A stretch of 64,000 nt of DNA from Palsa-504 sp963822765 (GCA_963822765.1 CAWGJL010000029.1:91254-155253); one strand, 5' to 3'; numbered from the stretch's first letter, positions 24,345 through 33,731 are shown. Numbers and translations are program-made. The notes: generated by a model from the letters alone, not told the origin.

Positions 24345-26054
24345 ATGGGCAGCATGTCAGCGTCGGACGCAGCACCTCTGCCCCGGCTCGGTGAGGTTTT
24401 CTTCGACGTGCGCGGCAGTTCCCGCAGCATGCGCCTGAGTTGGTACGCCGATACCGGGGTCTCGGTGTTCAGTATCTGGCAGGGAGGTACCTGCACCGGT
24501 ACGTTCCGGCTGCCCCAGGAAGAACTGCCCCGGCTGATCGACGCTCTGCAACGCGGCATGTATCCCGATCCCCGCGGCACCGGCGGTTTCCCGCGCCAGC
24601 TTCCCGGTGCCCCGACCGACCCGCGGCTCACCGCGGTGCCTGGTTATGGAGGCGTGCGCGAAATTGGCCGTGAGGCTGATTTCACCGGCCCGGTGACCGG
24701 TGATTTCCGCGCCCTGCGCGCCGATGACCCGGCCGGAACGGCGGCACTCGGCATCCCCGCCGTTCCGCGGGCGCTGCCGCCCGGCGGAGGCTACAGCGAC
24801 CAGTCGCGCTACACCGACCCCGGACAGTACGCCGAGCCGTCGCCGTACCGGGATCAGGGGTACGCCCAGCAGGCTCAGTACCCCGACCAGAGCAGGTACC
24901 AGGACCAGGCCCAGGCCCAGTACGCGGATCAGGCGGTATACGCCACGCAGCCCCAGTACGCCGACCGGGCCTACTCCGACCAGACCTACCAGGACCGATA
25001 CGGATCCCAGGGATCCTACGGAGGTCAGGGGGCCCAGGCGCCGCAGCCGGGCCAGCGGTACGAGGACCGCGGGTACGCGGCTCCTGCCGAGCCTGGTTAC
25101 CAGGGATACGGGTATGGCGAGCAGGCGAGCACCGGGGCCGATCGCGGCGACCGGGCGTATGCCCCGTCCCCGTACGGCGAGCCCACCCCTCCCGGGCTCA
25201 CCCCGCTCGGGTCGTCCCACTCCGGCCAGGACTACGACAGCGGAGCCTACGCCGGCCAGGGTTACGACGACCGCGGCTACCAGCAGCAGGCCTACCAGGG
25301 ACAGTCGTACTCCGAGCAGGGATATCAGGGCTACGGGTACGACGAGCGCGTGAGCCGGAGCCAGGCCCTCGAGGCGCACGGGAGTTATAACGGCCAGGAC
25401 GGCCAGCCGGGCTACGCAGAGCGCGGGTACGGCCAGCCGGGCTATGAGGACGCCAGCCAGTCCGCTCGCGACCAGTACGGATACCAGGGGCAAGACTACC
25501 GGGACCAGGGCTACGCCAGCGCGGGCGCGACGTACTCCGAACCGGGTTACGCAGGTTATGACTACGCGGGCGACCACCGCAGTGGCGGTTACCCGGCGGG
25601 CCATGAGCAGGGCGGCTACGACCAGGGCGGCTACGAGCAGGGCGGCTACGAGCAGGGCGGCTACGACCAGGGCGGCTACGAGCGTCCCGGTGCCGATCCC
25701 GGCAGGTACGCCAACCGCAGCTATGACCCGGGCGCGACGGCCGGCTACGACCAAGCTAGCTACAACGGGGCCGGCTATGACCAGACTGGCTACAACGGTG
25801 CCGGGTACGACCAGCCTGGCTATAACGGTGCCGGGTATGGCAATGCGGGCCACGAAGGCGCGGGATACGGCAACGGTAACTACGCCGGGTCCGGTTACGA
25901 CGGCACGGGCTACACCGCCGCCCACGACGGCGGCACCAGGGACCGCGGACAGTACGAGGACCCGGACGTGACGCCGAGCCAGCCGATGTCCTCGTTCCCC
26001 TACGACGGTGGTCCGCCGCCGGAGCGGGAACATCGTCGCCGTCGCCGGCGTTAA
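24345..26054 (+). CDS. Tyr/Gly/Gln-rich intrinsically disordered protein
   Basis: A 569-aa protein with a folded-looking N-terminus (about 1-100: EVFFDVRGSSRSMRLSWYADTGVSVFSIWQGGTCTGTFRLP) followed by some 450 residues of low complexity. Tyr recurs every few residues in patterns such as DQGGYEQGGYEQGGYDQ near residues 420-450 and YNGAGYDQTGYNGAGYD near 470-490. It ends with a run of six Arg after REH. No transmembrane segment or signal peptide is seen. The composition resembles prion-like, phase-separating domains, with an Arg tail that could interact with nucleic acid or membrane. ATG 24345 is chosen over the 40-codon longer frame; 24354 is also possible. Confidence 0.8.
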   Translation: MGSMSASDAAPLPRLGEVFFDVRGSSRSMRLSWYADTGVSVFSIWQGGTCTGTFRLPQEELPRLIDALQRGMYPDPRGTGGFPRQLPGAPTDPRLTAVPGYGGVREIGREADFTGPVTGDFRALRADDPAGTAALGIPAVPRALPPGGGYSDQSRYTDPGQYAEPSPYRDQGYAQQAQYPDQSRYQDQAQAQYADQAVYATQPQYADRAYSDQTYQDRYGSQGSYGGQGAQAPQPGQRYEDRGYAAPAEPGYQGYGYGEQASTGADRGDRAYAPSPYGEPTPPGLTPLGSSHSGQDYDSGAYAGQGYDDRGYQQQAYQGQSYSEQGYQGYGYDERVSRSQALEAHGSYNGQDGQPGYAERGYGQPGYEDASQSARDQYGYQGQDYRDQGYASAGATYSEPGYAGYDYAGDHRSGGYPAGHEQGGYDQGGYEQGGYEQGGYDQGGYERPGADPGRYANRSYDPGATAGYDQASYNGAGYDQTGYNGAGYDQPGYNGAGYGNAGHEGAGYGNGNYAGSGYDGTGYTAAHDGGTRDRGQYEDPDVTPSQPMSSFPYDGGPPPEREHRRRRRR

Positions 26055-26174
26055 CGACTAGGCCGGTGCGGCTGTGTCCCCGGGCCGCACCTACTGCCTT
26101 CGCGGAATACCGTTCGGCTGGAGCCGCGTCGTGCCTTTCGCCGAGAGGCGACCTCCGCACCGGTTGGCGTAACG

Positions 26175-26224
26175 AAGGGCCGGCTCGCCGGCGGGCGATT
26201 TGCTCGCCGACGGGTCGGCCCTTT
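26175..26224. terminator. Candidate bidirectional terminator
   Basis: AAGGGCCG at 26175-26182 pairs with CGGCCCTT at 26216-26223, enclosing a second imperfect stem (GGCGGGCGA with TGCTCGCCG). The hairpin lies between the convergent Tyr-rich and MscS genes and is flanked by short A and T runs, so it could stop transcription from either side. Confidence 0.5.
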
Positions 26225-26271
26225 GCCGTCCCGCAAGCGGTCCTTTGGCGGCCAGGCTGGCGCTTTGCCGT

Positions 26272-27015
26272 TCAGGCGGGTCCCGGCGGGCCGGGCTGGG
26301 GCTGCTCCGGGCCGCCCGGCGTGCCCGACTTGCCGTCCGCGACGGCCGGGGCTGGGCTGGCGTCCTCCTCGACCGGCGGGATGGGACCGATTACGGCGTT
26401 CAGCACCTGCGAGTTCGGGATGGACATCACGCTGCCTCCGGTATCCAGCCGGACGTAGGTGATCCCGATGTCGGTCACGGTGCCGTCCAGCGTCCCGCCC
26501 AGGGCGCCGGCCCGAAGCTGGATCGCCTCGCCCACCACAAACGGCCGGGCGAACACCAGCACCAGTCCCGCGAACACGTTGCCGAGCGCCTGCTGCGCCG
26601 CGATGCCAACGAACACGCTGGTCAGCGCGCCGCTAAGGAGAAGCTGGCTGACGGGGACGGCGAACAGCCAGAGGGTGATCACCAGCGTCGCGAGCGCGCC
26701 GACGATCAAGATGGCGTACCTGACGATGGCGGCGTGCGGGGTGCCTGCCTTCGGCTCGAGCAGTTGCCTTGACTTCCCGGCCAGGCCATAGGTCGCCGTC
26801 GACGCGAAAATGAGGAACAGCACGGCCGTGCCGTTGGCCACGACCTGGTTGGTGAGATGGCTCCCGGTGAACTCGGTGTCCGAGGCATGGTGCGCGATGC
26901 GCGAGATGACCGCGGCGGCGATCGCGAGCAGCAGGGCGATGATCGCCTTCCACGGTCGCGTCTTGCGCTTGACCCGCGCCACCTTGGCCGACAGATCGAT
27001 CTGTCTCTCCTGCAC
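26272..27015 (-). CDS. Small-conductance mechanosensitive channel (MscS family)
   Basis: A 247-aa membrane protein. Hydrophobic segments occur at about 25-42, 62-82 and 100-122, then the pore-lining helix and beta domain: LTSVFVGIAAQQALGNVFAGLVLVFARPFVVGEAIQL, VTDIGITYVRLDTG and VMSIPNSQVLN are classic MscS signatures. It would release solutes on hypo-osmotic shock. The C-terminal cytoplasmic vestibule is replaced by about 35 Pro/Gly-rich residues, so the protein is short compared with E. coli MscS (286 aa). GTG 27015 follows GGAAGGAGGAGCGGCGG, which decides the start. Confidence 0.9.
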   Translation of the reverse strand: MQERQIDLSAKVARVKRKTRPWKAIIALLLAIAAAVISRIAHHASDTEFTGSHLTNQVVANGTAVLFLIFASTATYGLAGKSRQLLEPKAGTPHAAIVRYAILIVGALATLVITLWLFAVPVSQLLLSGALTSVFVGIAAQQALGNVFAGLVLVFARPFVVGEAIQLRAGALGGTLDGTVTDIGITYVRLDTGGSVMSIPNSQVLNAVIGPIPPVEEDASPAPAVADGKSGTPGGPEQPQPGPPGPA

Positions 27016-27156
27016 CCGCCGCTCCTCCTTCCGTGCTATCCGGCCTAACGCTATCCGGCAGGAAGCGGGTGCTGCGGGACGACCCGGCACAACCACCGAG
27101 CCCAGAAATAAGTGCTGGGGACCGGCCGGTCCCCAGCACTTACCCGATCTGGATGC

Positions 27157-27777
27157 CTATCTGATCAGCGGCGGCCCCACAGGGAACCTGAGCTTGCCGC
27201 CGATCATGCCGTTCGAGATGCCGGCCGCCGATGTGTACCAGGCGACCACCGCGGTGAGGATCCCGACGTATCCGCCGGCCTTGACGAGGCCGGTGCTGTT
27301 GGCGAAGCCGCCGATGAACAGGAGGATCTCGGTGAGTTCCAGGGTGAGGAAGACGAGGAAAACAGCCGTGGTCAACTGGGTGCTGAGGATCAGCAGATAC
27401 GTGTTGACGATGGCGAACGCGAGCAGGATCCAGGCCTTGTCGTGCCCCGCCTGCAACGCCGTAGCCTTCGGGGCGACCAGCAGGACCCACAGGCCGAGGC
27501 CGAGCCAGAATCCGCCGTAGGTAGAGAACGCGGTCGCGCCGAAGACGTTCCTGTTGCGGAACTCCCACATCCCGGCCAGCAGCTGGATGAACCCGCCGTA
27601 GGCGAAGGCATAACCCAGGAAGGCGGCGCCGCTGGCGGCGCCCATCCAGTTGGCGTTGGCCGCGGATAGCAGGAAGGTGGTGGTGGCAAAGCCGGCGAGC
27701 CCGAGCGGTGCCGGGTCGGCGATGCCTGTAGTAGGAGCGGTGGTGGCCTGGACTGCGCGTTCTTCGCTGACGCTCAA
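27157..27777 (-). CDS. Acetate/succinate transporter (SatP/GPR1/FUN34/YaaH family)
   Basis: A 206-aa protein with six predicted membrane helices. The family signature near the N-terminus appears as ADPAPLGLAGFATTTFLLSAANA (a variant of NPAPLGL), and YGGFIQLLAGMWEFRNRNVFGATAFSTYGGFW and the following segments are typical. It imports or exports acetate, probably with protons. TTG 27777 is chosen because TAGGAGGGATCCTA lies immediately upstream; the 40-codon longer frame has no homology. Upstream lie two hairpin-forming inverted repeats. Confidence 0.92.
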   Translation of the reverse strand: MSVSEERAVQATTAPTTGIADPAPLGLAGFATTTFLLSAANANWMGAASGAAFLGYAFAYGGFIQLLAGMWEFRNRNVFGATAFSTYGGFWLGLGLWVLLVAPKATALQAGHDKAWILLAFAIVNTYLLILSTQLTTAVFLVFLTLELTEILLFIGGFANSTGLVKAGGYVGILTAVVAWYTSAAGISNGMIGGKLRFPVGPPLIR

Positions 27778-28155
27778 TAGGATCCCTCCTAATGAAGGAA
27801 TGGCCCTTCTCACTCCGGCGTGCCCCGGCGGCAGCCGGAAGGGCGGTTGTCCGGCGTTACCTGCGTGCTCGGCGCGAAATATTTCGTTTCGCGCCAAACC
27901 TTCCTCTGGTCACACCTGACCCAGCTTGACCAGATGAAAGATTCGCCAACAGCGTAACGCCCACGTGCGTTACGGTGCGAGACCCAAAACCTCTCACTTT
28001 TCGTAACCATTCGGATGCGGTCCTCCGAATTTGTGGCAGCACACAGAGTTTCCCCGTGCGAGCGGTCTTTGAATCCGGCTCACGGCACCTAAAGGTTCCG
28101 CGCCTGCGCTGGGTAAGATCAAAGGAAACCCACGGAAGGGTCTAGGTGTCCGCCG
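27778..28155. promoter_or_regulatory. Divergent control region with two inverted repeats
   Basis: These 378 bases separate the acetate transporter (-) from the DUF1707 gene (+). GGCGCGAAA (27871-27879) and TTTCGCGCC (27887-27895) form a perfect 9-bp stem with a 7-base loop. CGTAACGC (27953-27960) and GCGTTACG (27967-27974) form a perfect 8-bp stem with a 6-base loop. They could be operators or 5'-UTR hairpins for the transporter. No known regulator consensus was recognised. Confidence 0.6.
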
Positions 28156-28569
28156 ATGACCGACCGACCGATCCGCGCGTCTGACCAGGAGCGGGAGAGC
28201 GTCGTAGCTGTCCTGCGCGACGCGTTCACCGACGGACGCCTCACCTTCGACGAATTCGATGAGCGGACGGCGGCGGCATACGGCGCCAAGACCTGGAGCG
28301 AGTTGCGGGTGCTGACCGCCGACCTGCCCGCCGAACCGCTGCTCGGAGCCGACGTCCACCAGCGGCCGCAGGGCGATCCGCAGACCGTGCCGCCCGCGGT
28401 CCGGCCGGCCCGGGTCAGGCGCGGCCGCCCGCTCGACCGGGTACTGCCGGTGTTGTTCGTCTGGATCCTGATCTCGGCCGCGGCCGGATCGCCGGACATC
28501 GCCGCCGCACTCTCGTTCGTCTTCATCTGCGTGCTGGCTACCCGCATCGGATACGGGGGACGCTCGTAG
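28156..28569 (+). CDS. DUF1707 small membrane protein
   Basis: A 137-aa protein. Residues 3-58 (IRASDQERESVVAVLRDAFTDGRLTFDEFDERTAAAY) are the DUF1707 (SHOCT-like) domain common in actinobacteria. After a Pro/Arg-rich linker come two hydrophobic segments at about 97-130. The domain may mediate oligomerisation; function unknown. ATG 28156 starts at the domain edge. Confidence 0.88.
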   Translation: MTDRPIRASDQERESVVAVLRDAFTDGRLTFDEFDERTAAAYGAKTWSELRVLTADLPAEPLLGADVHQRPQGDPQTVPPAVRPARVRRGRPLDRVLPVLFVWILISAAAGSPDIAAALSFVFICVLATRIGYGGRS

Positions 28570-28759
28570 ACACCGGTGACGGCTGACACGCTGGTGCACG
28601 TCGTTCAGCGGTAATACTCATTTGGGTGCGAGCCGACGGCTACTATTGATCCGCCGGCGCGCGAGAAGGCCCGCCGGCCTGCTAGATCACCGGGGCCTGC
28701 GGGATCAGCGAACGGGCCGGAGCATCTTCCGGCAGGCTCTAGGAGTCGGGAGGCGGTCG

Positions 28760-30451
28760 TTGACGAACGCGACCACCGGTAGCGAGCGGGTGGTTCCCGA
28801 TCAGCAGCCACCTGCGCGAGGGCGGACCCCGCTGCAGGCACGGCTGATCCGCCCGGTCCGGGCGCACTGGCAGTTCGGCCTGGTCGCAGCGGCCGCTATT
28901 GCGGTACGCATCGTCGTGATCCTCGGCTATCCGCCCATCTTGTATTTCAGCGACTCCTACAACTACCTGTACGACGCGGTAACGCGCATCCCGGACCAGG
29001 TCCGGCCGAACGGCTACCCGTTCTTCTTGCGGCTCCTGCTCCCGCTGCACAGCTACAACCCGATCGCGCTGCTTCAGGCCGCGATGGGGGTCGCCATCGG
29101 CGTGGCCATCTACGCGCTGCTGCGCCACCGCGGGCTGCCCTGGTGGGGCGCGACGCTGCCCGCGCTGCCGGTGCTGTTCGACGCCTACGAGCTGCACCTT
29201 GAGCACATGATCACCGCGGACCCGCTGTTCATCTTCCTGGTCACCCTCGCCGTGGTGATGCTGTGCTGGAGCGACCGGCCCTCGATCTGGACCATGGCCG
29301 TCGTCGGGCTGCTCATCGGGTACGCGACGCTGGTGCGGTCGGTCGGCGAGCCGCTGCTCGTCGTGGCCCTGGTCGCCATGCTGATACGCCGGGTCGGCTG
29401 GCTCCGCCTGCTGATCCTCGCCGTGACCGGCATCGTCCCCATCGGCCTGTACGCGGTCTGGTACCACGGCAACTACGGTCAGTACGCGCTGACCAACTCC
29501 TCGGGGAGCTTCCTGTACAGCCGGGTCAGTACGTTCGCCCAGTGCTCCAAGATGAACGTGCCGGCTATCTCAGCATTCCTGTGTGACCCGACCAAGCTGA
29601 AGGACCGCCCGGTCGCGGGGGAGTACATCTGGGCCGACCACGAGCAACTGCCCTACAGCGATCACGGTAAGCGGGACTACTACACGCCGATGTACAACGT
29701 CTACGGAAGCGACACTTCGATACGGTTCACCCCTGAGATCAACTCCCTGGCCAAGCAGTTCGCCGTGGCCGCTATCGAATCTCAGCCCCAGGCCTACGCG
29801 CGCGTGGTGATCGACGACGTCGTGCATACCTTCGGCTGGGGTCGGCAACCCGACCCGGATGACTATTACGGCAACGGGCCGAACTTCCGGTTCGTCAGCG
29901 AGCACGACATGAACCTGCAGATTCCCTGGTACGTCACCCCGACCCAGATTCCGGGCACCCCCACCTACCAATTGCACAGTCAAACGGCCCTGACCTGGTG
30001 CAATGCGTTGTGCCAGCAGACCGATGCGCAGGCGGTCGTGATCATGAATGCGGAGCGGGACCTCGCCGGGCCCGGTCAGGGATTCGGGTTCACCAAAGAG
30101 GTCCAGCCCTGGGCTCATGTGCTCGAGAGTTACCAGCGGTACGTTTACCTGCCCGGCACCCTGCTCGGCCTGATCGCCCTGATCGGCGCGGCGGGGGTGC
30201 TGGCCCGGTGGCGCCGCTGGGGCGGTGTCGGCCTGCTTCCCTGGCTGGTCGGGGCGCTGCTGATCGTGCTGCCGCCGATGACCGCCGGGTTCAGCTACCG
30301 GTACGTGCTCGCCGCGGCGCCGGCGGCCTGCCTGGCCGCCGGGCTGGCCTTCACCCGCGGGCCTGACGGTAAACCCCGTCGCTCAGTGCGCGCCCTGGCG
30401 GCCGATCTGCGGCGGAACCTTGGCCGCGGCGGCACTGTCGATCAGGAATAG
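28760..30451 (+). CDS. Multi-pass membrane protein resembling GT-C (family 39) glycosyltransferases
   Basis: A 563-aa protein with about ten hydrophobic helices. ILYFSDSYNYLYDAV, just after the first helix, places an acidic residue where GT-C enzymes keep their catalytic Asp, and LEHMITADPLFIFLVTLAVVML resembles the Glu/Asp pair before helix 5 of PMT/ArnT-like proteins. A soluble loop of about 160 residues (about 250-440) with several Trp and Cys follows. It may transfer a sugar from a lipid carrier to a cell-wall or protein acceptor. TTG 28760 follows GTCGGGAGGCGG. Its 3' end overlaps the convergent pgl gene by 69 bases. Confidence 0.65.
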   Translation: MTNATTGSERVVPDQQPPARGRTPLQARLIRPVRAHWQFGLVAAAAIAVRIVVILGYPPILYFSDSYNYLYDAVTRIPDQVRPNGYPFFLRLLLPLHSYNPIALLQAAMGVAIGVAIYALLRHRGLPWWGATLPALPVLFDAYELHLEHMITADPLFIFLVTLAVVMLCWSDRPSIWTMAVVGLLIGYATLVRSVGEPLLVVALVAMLIRRVGWLRLLILAVTGIVPIGLYAVWYHGNYGQYALTNSSGSFLYSRVSTFAQCSKMNVPAISAFLCDPTKLKDRPVAGEYIWADHEQLPYSDHGKRDYYTPMYNVYGSDTSIRFTPEINSLAKQFAVAAIESQPQAYARVVIDDVVHTFGWGRQPDPDDYYGNGPNFRFVSEHDMNLQIPWYVTPTQIPGTPTYQLHSQTALTWCNALCQQTDAQAVVIMNAERDLAGPGQGFGFTKEVQPWAHVLESYQRYVYLPGTLLGLIALIGAAGVLARWRRWGGVGLLPWLVGALLIVLPPMTAGFSYRYVLAAAPAACLAAGLAFTRGPDGKPRRSVRALAADLRRNLGRGGTVDQE

Positions 30452-31162
30452 CGTCCGCTGCCTGCCCCGCGCGCCCGCGGCGGGAACCTGCACCGGCCCG
30501 GCGTCAGACAGGGCCATCGCGATCGCGTCGGCCTTCTCCGCGCCCGAGGCGAGAATCCAGACCTCCCGTGCCGCCTGAATGGACGGCAACGTGAACGACA
30601 AGCGGGTCGGCGGCGGCTTGGGCGAGCCCCGGACCGCCACCACCGGCCGCTCGTCGTAGAGCGCGGGCATGCCGGGGAACAGCGACGCGACGTGCGCCTC
30701 CGGCCCGATGCCGAGCATGAGAACGTCGAACTCCGGGACCTGGCCGTGATCCTCGGGCTTGGCCGCGGCCTCCAGCCAGGACGCGTACCTGGCCGCCGCC
30801 GCCTCCGGGTCGTCGCCGTCCGGCCCGTCCGGACCCGGCATCGGATGCACCCGGGCCGGATCGGTATCCACGTGGTCAAGCAGCACCTCGCGGGCCCCGG
30901 TCTCGTTCCGTTCCGGGTCGCCGGCCGGCACGAACCGCTCGTCCCCCCACCAGATGTCCACGTGCCGCCAGTCGATCGCGTCCCGGGCCGGGGCGGCAGC
31001 CAGCTCGGCCAGGACCGCGGTGCCGATGCCGCCCCCGGTCAGCACCACCGAGGCGGTCCCGCGCGCGGCCACCGAATCGACCAGCCGCGTGACCAGCCGC
31101 GCCGCCACCGCCTTGGCCAGCAGCTGCGCATCGCGGTGCACGATCACCTCGGGCACGCTCAT
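30383..31162 (-). CDS. pgl: 6-phosphogluconolactonase
   Basis: A 259-aa DevB-type lactonase that hydrolyses 6-phosphogluconolactone to 6-phosphogluconate. SVVLTGGGIGTAVLAEL, DIWWGDERFVP and VLMLGIGPEAHVASLFPG are signatures; the usual GIGPDGHTASLFPG has become GIGPEAHVASLFPG, still with His. It is the last gene of tkt-tal-zwf-opcA-pgl and overlaps opcA by 4 bases. Its last 69 bases are antisense to the 3' end of the GT-C-like gene. Confidence 0.95.
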   Translation of the reverse strand: MSVPEVIVHRDAQLLAKAVAARLVTRLVDSVAARGTASVVLTGGGIGTAVLAELAAAPARDAIDWRHVDIWWGDERFVPAGDPERNETGAREVLLDHVDTDPARVHPMPGPDGPDGDDPEAAAARYASWLEAAAKPEDHGQVPEFDVLMLGIGPEAHVASLFPGMPALYDERPVVAVRGSPKPPPTRLSFTLPSIQAAREVWILASGAEKADAIAMALSDAGPVQVPAAGARGRQRTLFLIDSAAAAKVPPQIGRQGAH

Positions 31163-32067
31163 GAAGCCGAACCCCCCGCCAGCGCGCGGAGCGTCTCGGC
31201 GTACACCTCGTCCGGCTCGAGCCGGCGCAGCTCCTCGGCGATCAGGTCGTCGGTGTCGCGCCGGTGCAGCGCGACCCGGCGCTCCGGCCGGCCGGGCCAG
31301 GACAGGGTCGCCACCCGGCCGTCGGGGCGGGAGATCGTGACCCTCCCGTCCGAGGTCTCGAAGCCGACCTCGGTGATCCCCGGGCCCTCGGACTCACCGC
31401 GCTGCACCTCGATACCCAGTCGTACCCGCAGCCAGGCGGCGATCAGGTCGGCGGTCGGGTTGCCCGGCTCGGCCAGCACCTCGCCACTGAGCAGCTCGGG
31501 ATAGGGCTGGTCCAGGGTCGCGGCGAGCAGCGAACGCCAGGGCGTCGACCGGGTCCAGCTCAGGTCGGTATCGCCGGGCTGGTAGGACTTGGCCAGGGTC
31601 AGCAGCATGTCCCTGGGCGCGTCCGCCTCGGCCGCGTCGGTCACCCGGCGCTGGGCCACCGCCCCGAGCGGATCCCCGCCTGGCGCGGGCGGCGCATCGT
31701 CTGGCCACCAGGTCACCACCGGCACGTCCGGCGCGAGCAGCGGCGCGACCACCGAGTCCGCGTGCTGGCCGAGCGGGCCGTACATGCGCAGCAGGATGGT
31801 CTCGCCCGGGCCGGTCTCGCCCACCCGGATCTCGGCGTCCAGCCGGGATTCGGACTTCGGCTTGCGGGTGATGACGGCGAGGATCCGGCTCGGATGTTCC
31901 CGGCCCGCGTGGCTGGCCGCGCGGACGGCGTCGTACTGGTCGGCCTCGTCGGTGACGATGATCAGCGTCAGCACCATGCCCGAGGCCGGGCCGCCACTGC
32001 GACGCCGGGCCTGGGTGAGCGCGTCATGGATGGCGCCCGTCGTGGTGTCGGTCAGGTCAATGGTCAT
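31159..32067 (-). CDS. opcA: Glucose-6-phosphate dehydrogenase assembly protein OpcA
   Basis: A 302-aa protein. MTIDLTDTTTGAIHDALTQARR, MVLTLIIVTDE and the TWWPDDAPPAPGGDPLG and LSWTRSTPWRSLLA segments are characteristic of OpcA, which associates with and activates or stabilises Zwf in cyanobacteria and actinobacteria. It lies 65 bases after zwf and overlaps pgl by 4 bases, the standard actinobacterial order. Confidence 0.94.
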   Translation of the reverse strand: MTIDLTDTTTGAIHDALTQARRRSGGPASGMVLTLIIVTDEADQYDAVRAASHAGREHPSRILAVITRKPKSESRLDAEIRVGETGPGETILLRMYGPLGQHADSVVAPLLAPDVPVVTWWPDDAPPAPGGDPLGAVAQRRVTDAAEADAPRDMLLTLAKSYQPGDTDLSWTRSTPWRSLLAATLDQPYPELLSGEVLAEPGNPTADLIAAWLRVRLGIEVQRGESEGPGITEVGFETSDGRVTISRPDGRVATLSWPGRPERRVALHRRDTDDLIAEELRRLEPDEVYAETLRALAGGSAS

Positions 32068-32132
32068 CGCGGCTTCCTCCCTGCTCTTCCCGCGAACCCA
32101 CTCTGCTCATCCCGCGAACCCACCCCAGGTCC

Positions 32133-33731
32133 TCACAGACGCCGCCAGGCGCGCCCGGCCCGCGCCATCATGGCTTCGGCCGATGCCGGACCCGCCGAAC
32201 CAGCCGGGTACTGCTCCGGCTTGGTGTAAGAGGCCCAGAAATCCTCCACCGGATCGAGGATCCGCCAGCCCAGCTCGACCTCTTGCTGCCTGGGGAACAG
32301 CGGCGGGTCGCCGATCAGGACGTCGAGCAGCAGCCGTTCGTAGGCCTCGGGACTGGACTCGGTGAACGACTCGCCGTAGGCGAAGTCCATGTTCACGTCC
32401 CGGACCTCCATGGCCGTGCCCGGCACCTTCGAGCCGAACCTGACCGTGATCCCCTCGTCCGGCTGGATCCTGATCACCAGCGCGTTCTGCCCGAGTTCCT
32501 CGGTGTCGGTGGCTGAGAAGGGCAGGTGCGGCGCGCGGTGGAAGATGAGCGCGATCTCCGTCATGCGGCGCGGCAGCCGCTTGCCCGCGCGCAGGTAGAA
32601 CGGCACGCCGGCCCAGCGCCTGGTGTCGACGCCGAGCTGCAGCGCGGCGTACGTCTCGGTCCGCGAATCCGCCGGGATGCCGTCCTCCTCCAGGAAGCCG
32701 TGCACCTGATGGCCGCCCTGCCAGCCCGCCGCGTACTGCCCGCGCGCGGTGCCCGTGGCCAGATCGGCCGGCAGCCGGACCGCGGAAAGCACCTTTTCCT
32801 TCTCCATCCGCAGCGAGTCGGCGTCGAACGCGACCGGCTCCTCCATCGCGGTCAGCGCCAGGAGCTGCAGCAGGTGGTTCTGGATCACGTCCCGGGCGGC
32901 TCCGATGCCGTCGTAGTACCCGGCCCGGCCGCCGATCCCGATGTCCTCGGCCATGGTGATCTGGATGTGGTCGACGTAACCGCGGTTCCAGATCGGCTCG
33001 TACATCTCGTTGGCGAACCGCAGCGCCAGGATGTTCTGCACCGTCTCCTTGCCGAGGTAGTGATCGATGCGGAACACCGCCTCGGGCGGGAAGACCCCGT
33101 CCAGCGTGGCGTTCAGTTCCCGCGCGCTGGCCAGGTCGTGGCCGAACGGCTTCTCGATCACCACCCGCCGCCAGCCGCGCCCATGGGAGTCCGACAGGCC
33201 GCTGCGCTTGAGCTGCTGGACCACGGTGGGAAACTGGTTGGGCGGGATCGACAGGTAGAACGCGTAGTTCCCGCCCGTACCCCGTTCCGCGTCGAGCTTG
33301 CGCACGCACTGCGCGAGCTCGTCGAACGCCGCGTCGTCACTGAACGACCCGGACACGAACCTGACGCCCTCGCTGAGCTGCTCCCACACCGCGTCGCGGA
33401 ACGGCGTGCGCGCGTACTCCTTCACCGCCTGGTAGGTGACCTGGGCGAAGTCCTCGTCCGCCCAGTCCCGCCGGGCGAACCCGACGAACGAGAAGCCCGG
33501 CGGCAGCAGGCCCCGGTTGGCCAGGTCGTAGACGGCCGGCATCAGCTTCTTGCGCGCGAGGTCACCGGTGACCCCGAACATGACCAGCACGCACGGCCCC
33601 GCCACCCGGGGGATGCGCCGGTCCCGCGGATCGCGTAGCGGGTTCCGCGGCTGGGCTGCCGCGTCGACCTCCGCGATGACGCCCGGGCTGGCCGGGGCCA
33701 GGCCCCGTGACTCCTCGGTTTCTGCCGTCAC
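32133..33731 (-). CDS. zwf: Glucose-6-phosphate 1-dehydrogenase
   Basis: A 532-aa enzyme that oxidises glucose-6-phosphate with NADP+, the entry step of the oxidative pentose-phosphate pathway. FGVTGDLARKKLMPAVYDL is the dinucleotide-binding motif, and RIDHYLGKETVQNILALRFAN holds the substrate-binding Lys and catalytic His region. The N-terminal 45 residues are a variable extension. GTG 33731 overlaps the tal stop (GTGA), which decides the start over a 15-codon longer frame. The OpcA partner is encoded next. Confidence 0.96.
   Translation of the reverse strand: MTAETEESRGLAPASPGVIAEVDAAAQPRNPLRDPRDRRIPRVAGPCVLVMFGVTGDLARKKLMPAVYDLANRGLLPPGFSFVGFARRDWADEDFAQVTYQAVKEYARTPFRDAVWEQLSEGVRFVSGSFSDDAAFDELAQCVRKLDAERGTGGNYAFYLSIPPNQFPTVVQQLKRSGLSDSHGRGWRRVVIEKPFGHDLASARELNATLDGVFPPEAVFRIDHYLGKETVQNILALRFANEMYEPIWNRGYVDHIQITMAEDIGIGGRAGYYDGIGAARDVIQNHLLQLLALTAMEEPVAFDADSLRMEKEKVLSAVRLPADLATGTARGQYAAGWQGGHQVHGFLEEDGIPADSRTETYAALQLGVDTRRWAGVPFYLRAGKRLPRRMTEIALIFHRAPHLPFSATDTEELGQNALVIRIQPDEGITVRFGSKVPGTAMEVRDVNMDFAYGESFTESSPEAYERLLLDVLIGDPPLFPRQQEVELGWRILDPVEDFWASYTKPEQYPAGSAGPASAEAMMARAGRAWRRL

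Noticed and set aside
24357..26033. 558-aa minus-strand frame opposite the Tyr-rich protein
   Set aside because: Its Val/Ala/Leu-rich translation is an artefact of the repeated Tyr/Gly codons on the other strand; it has no start context or domain.
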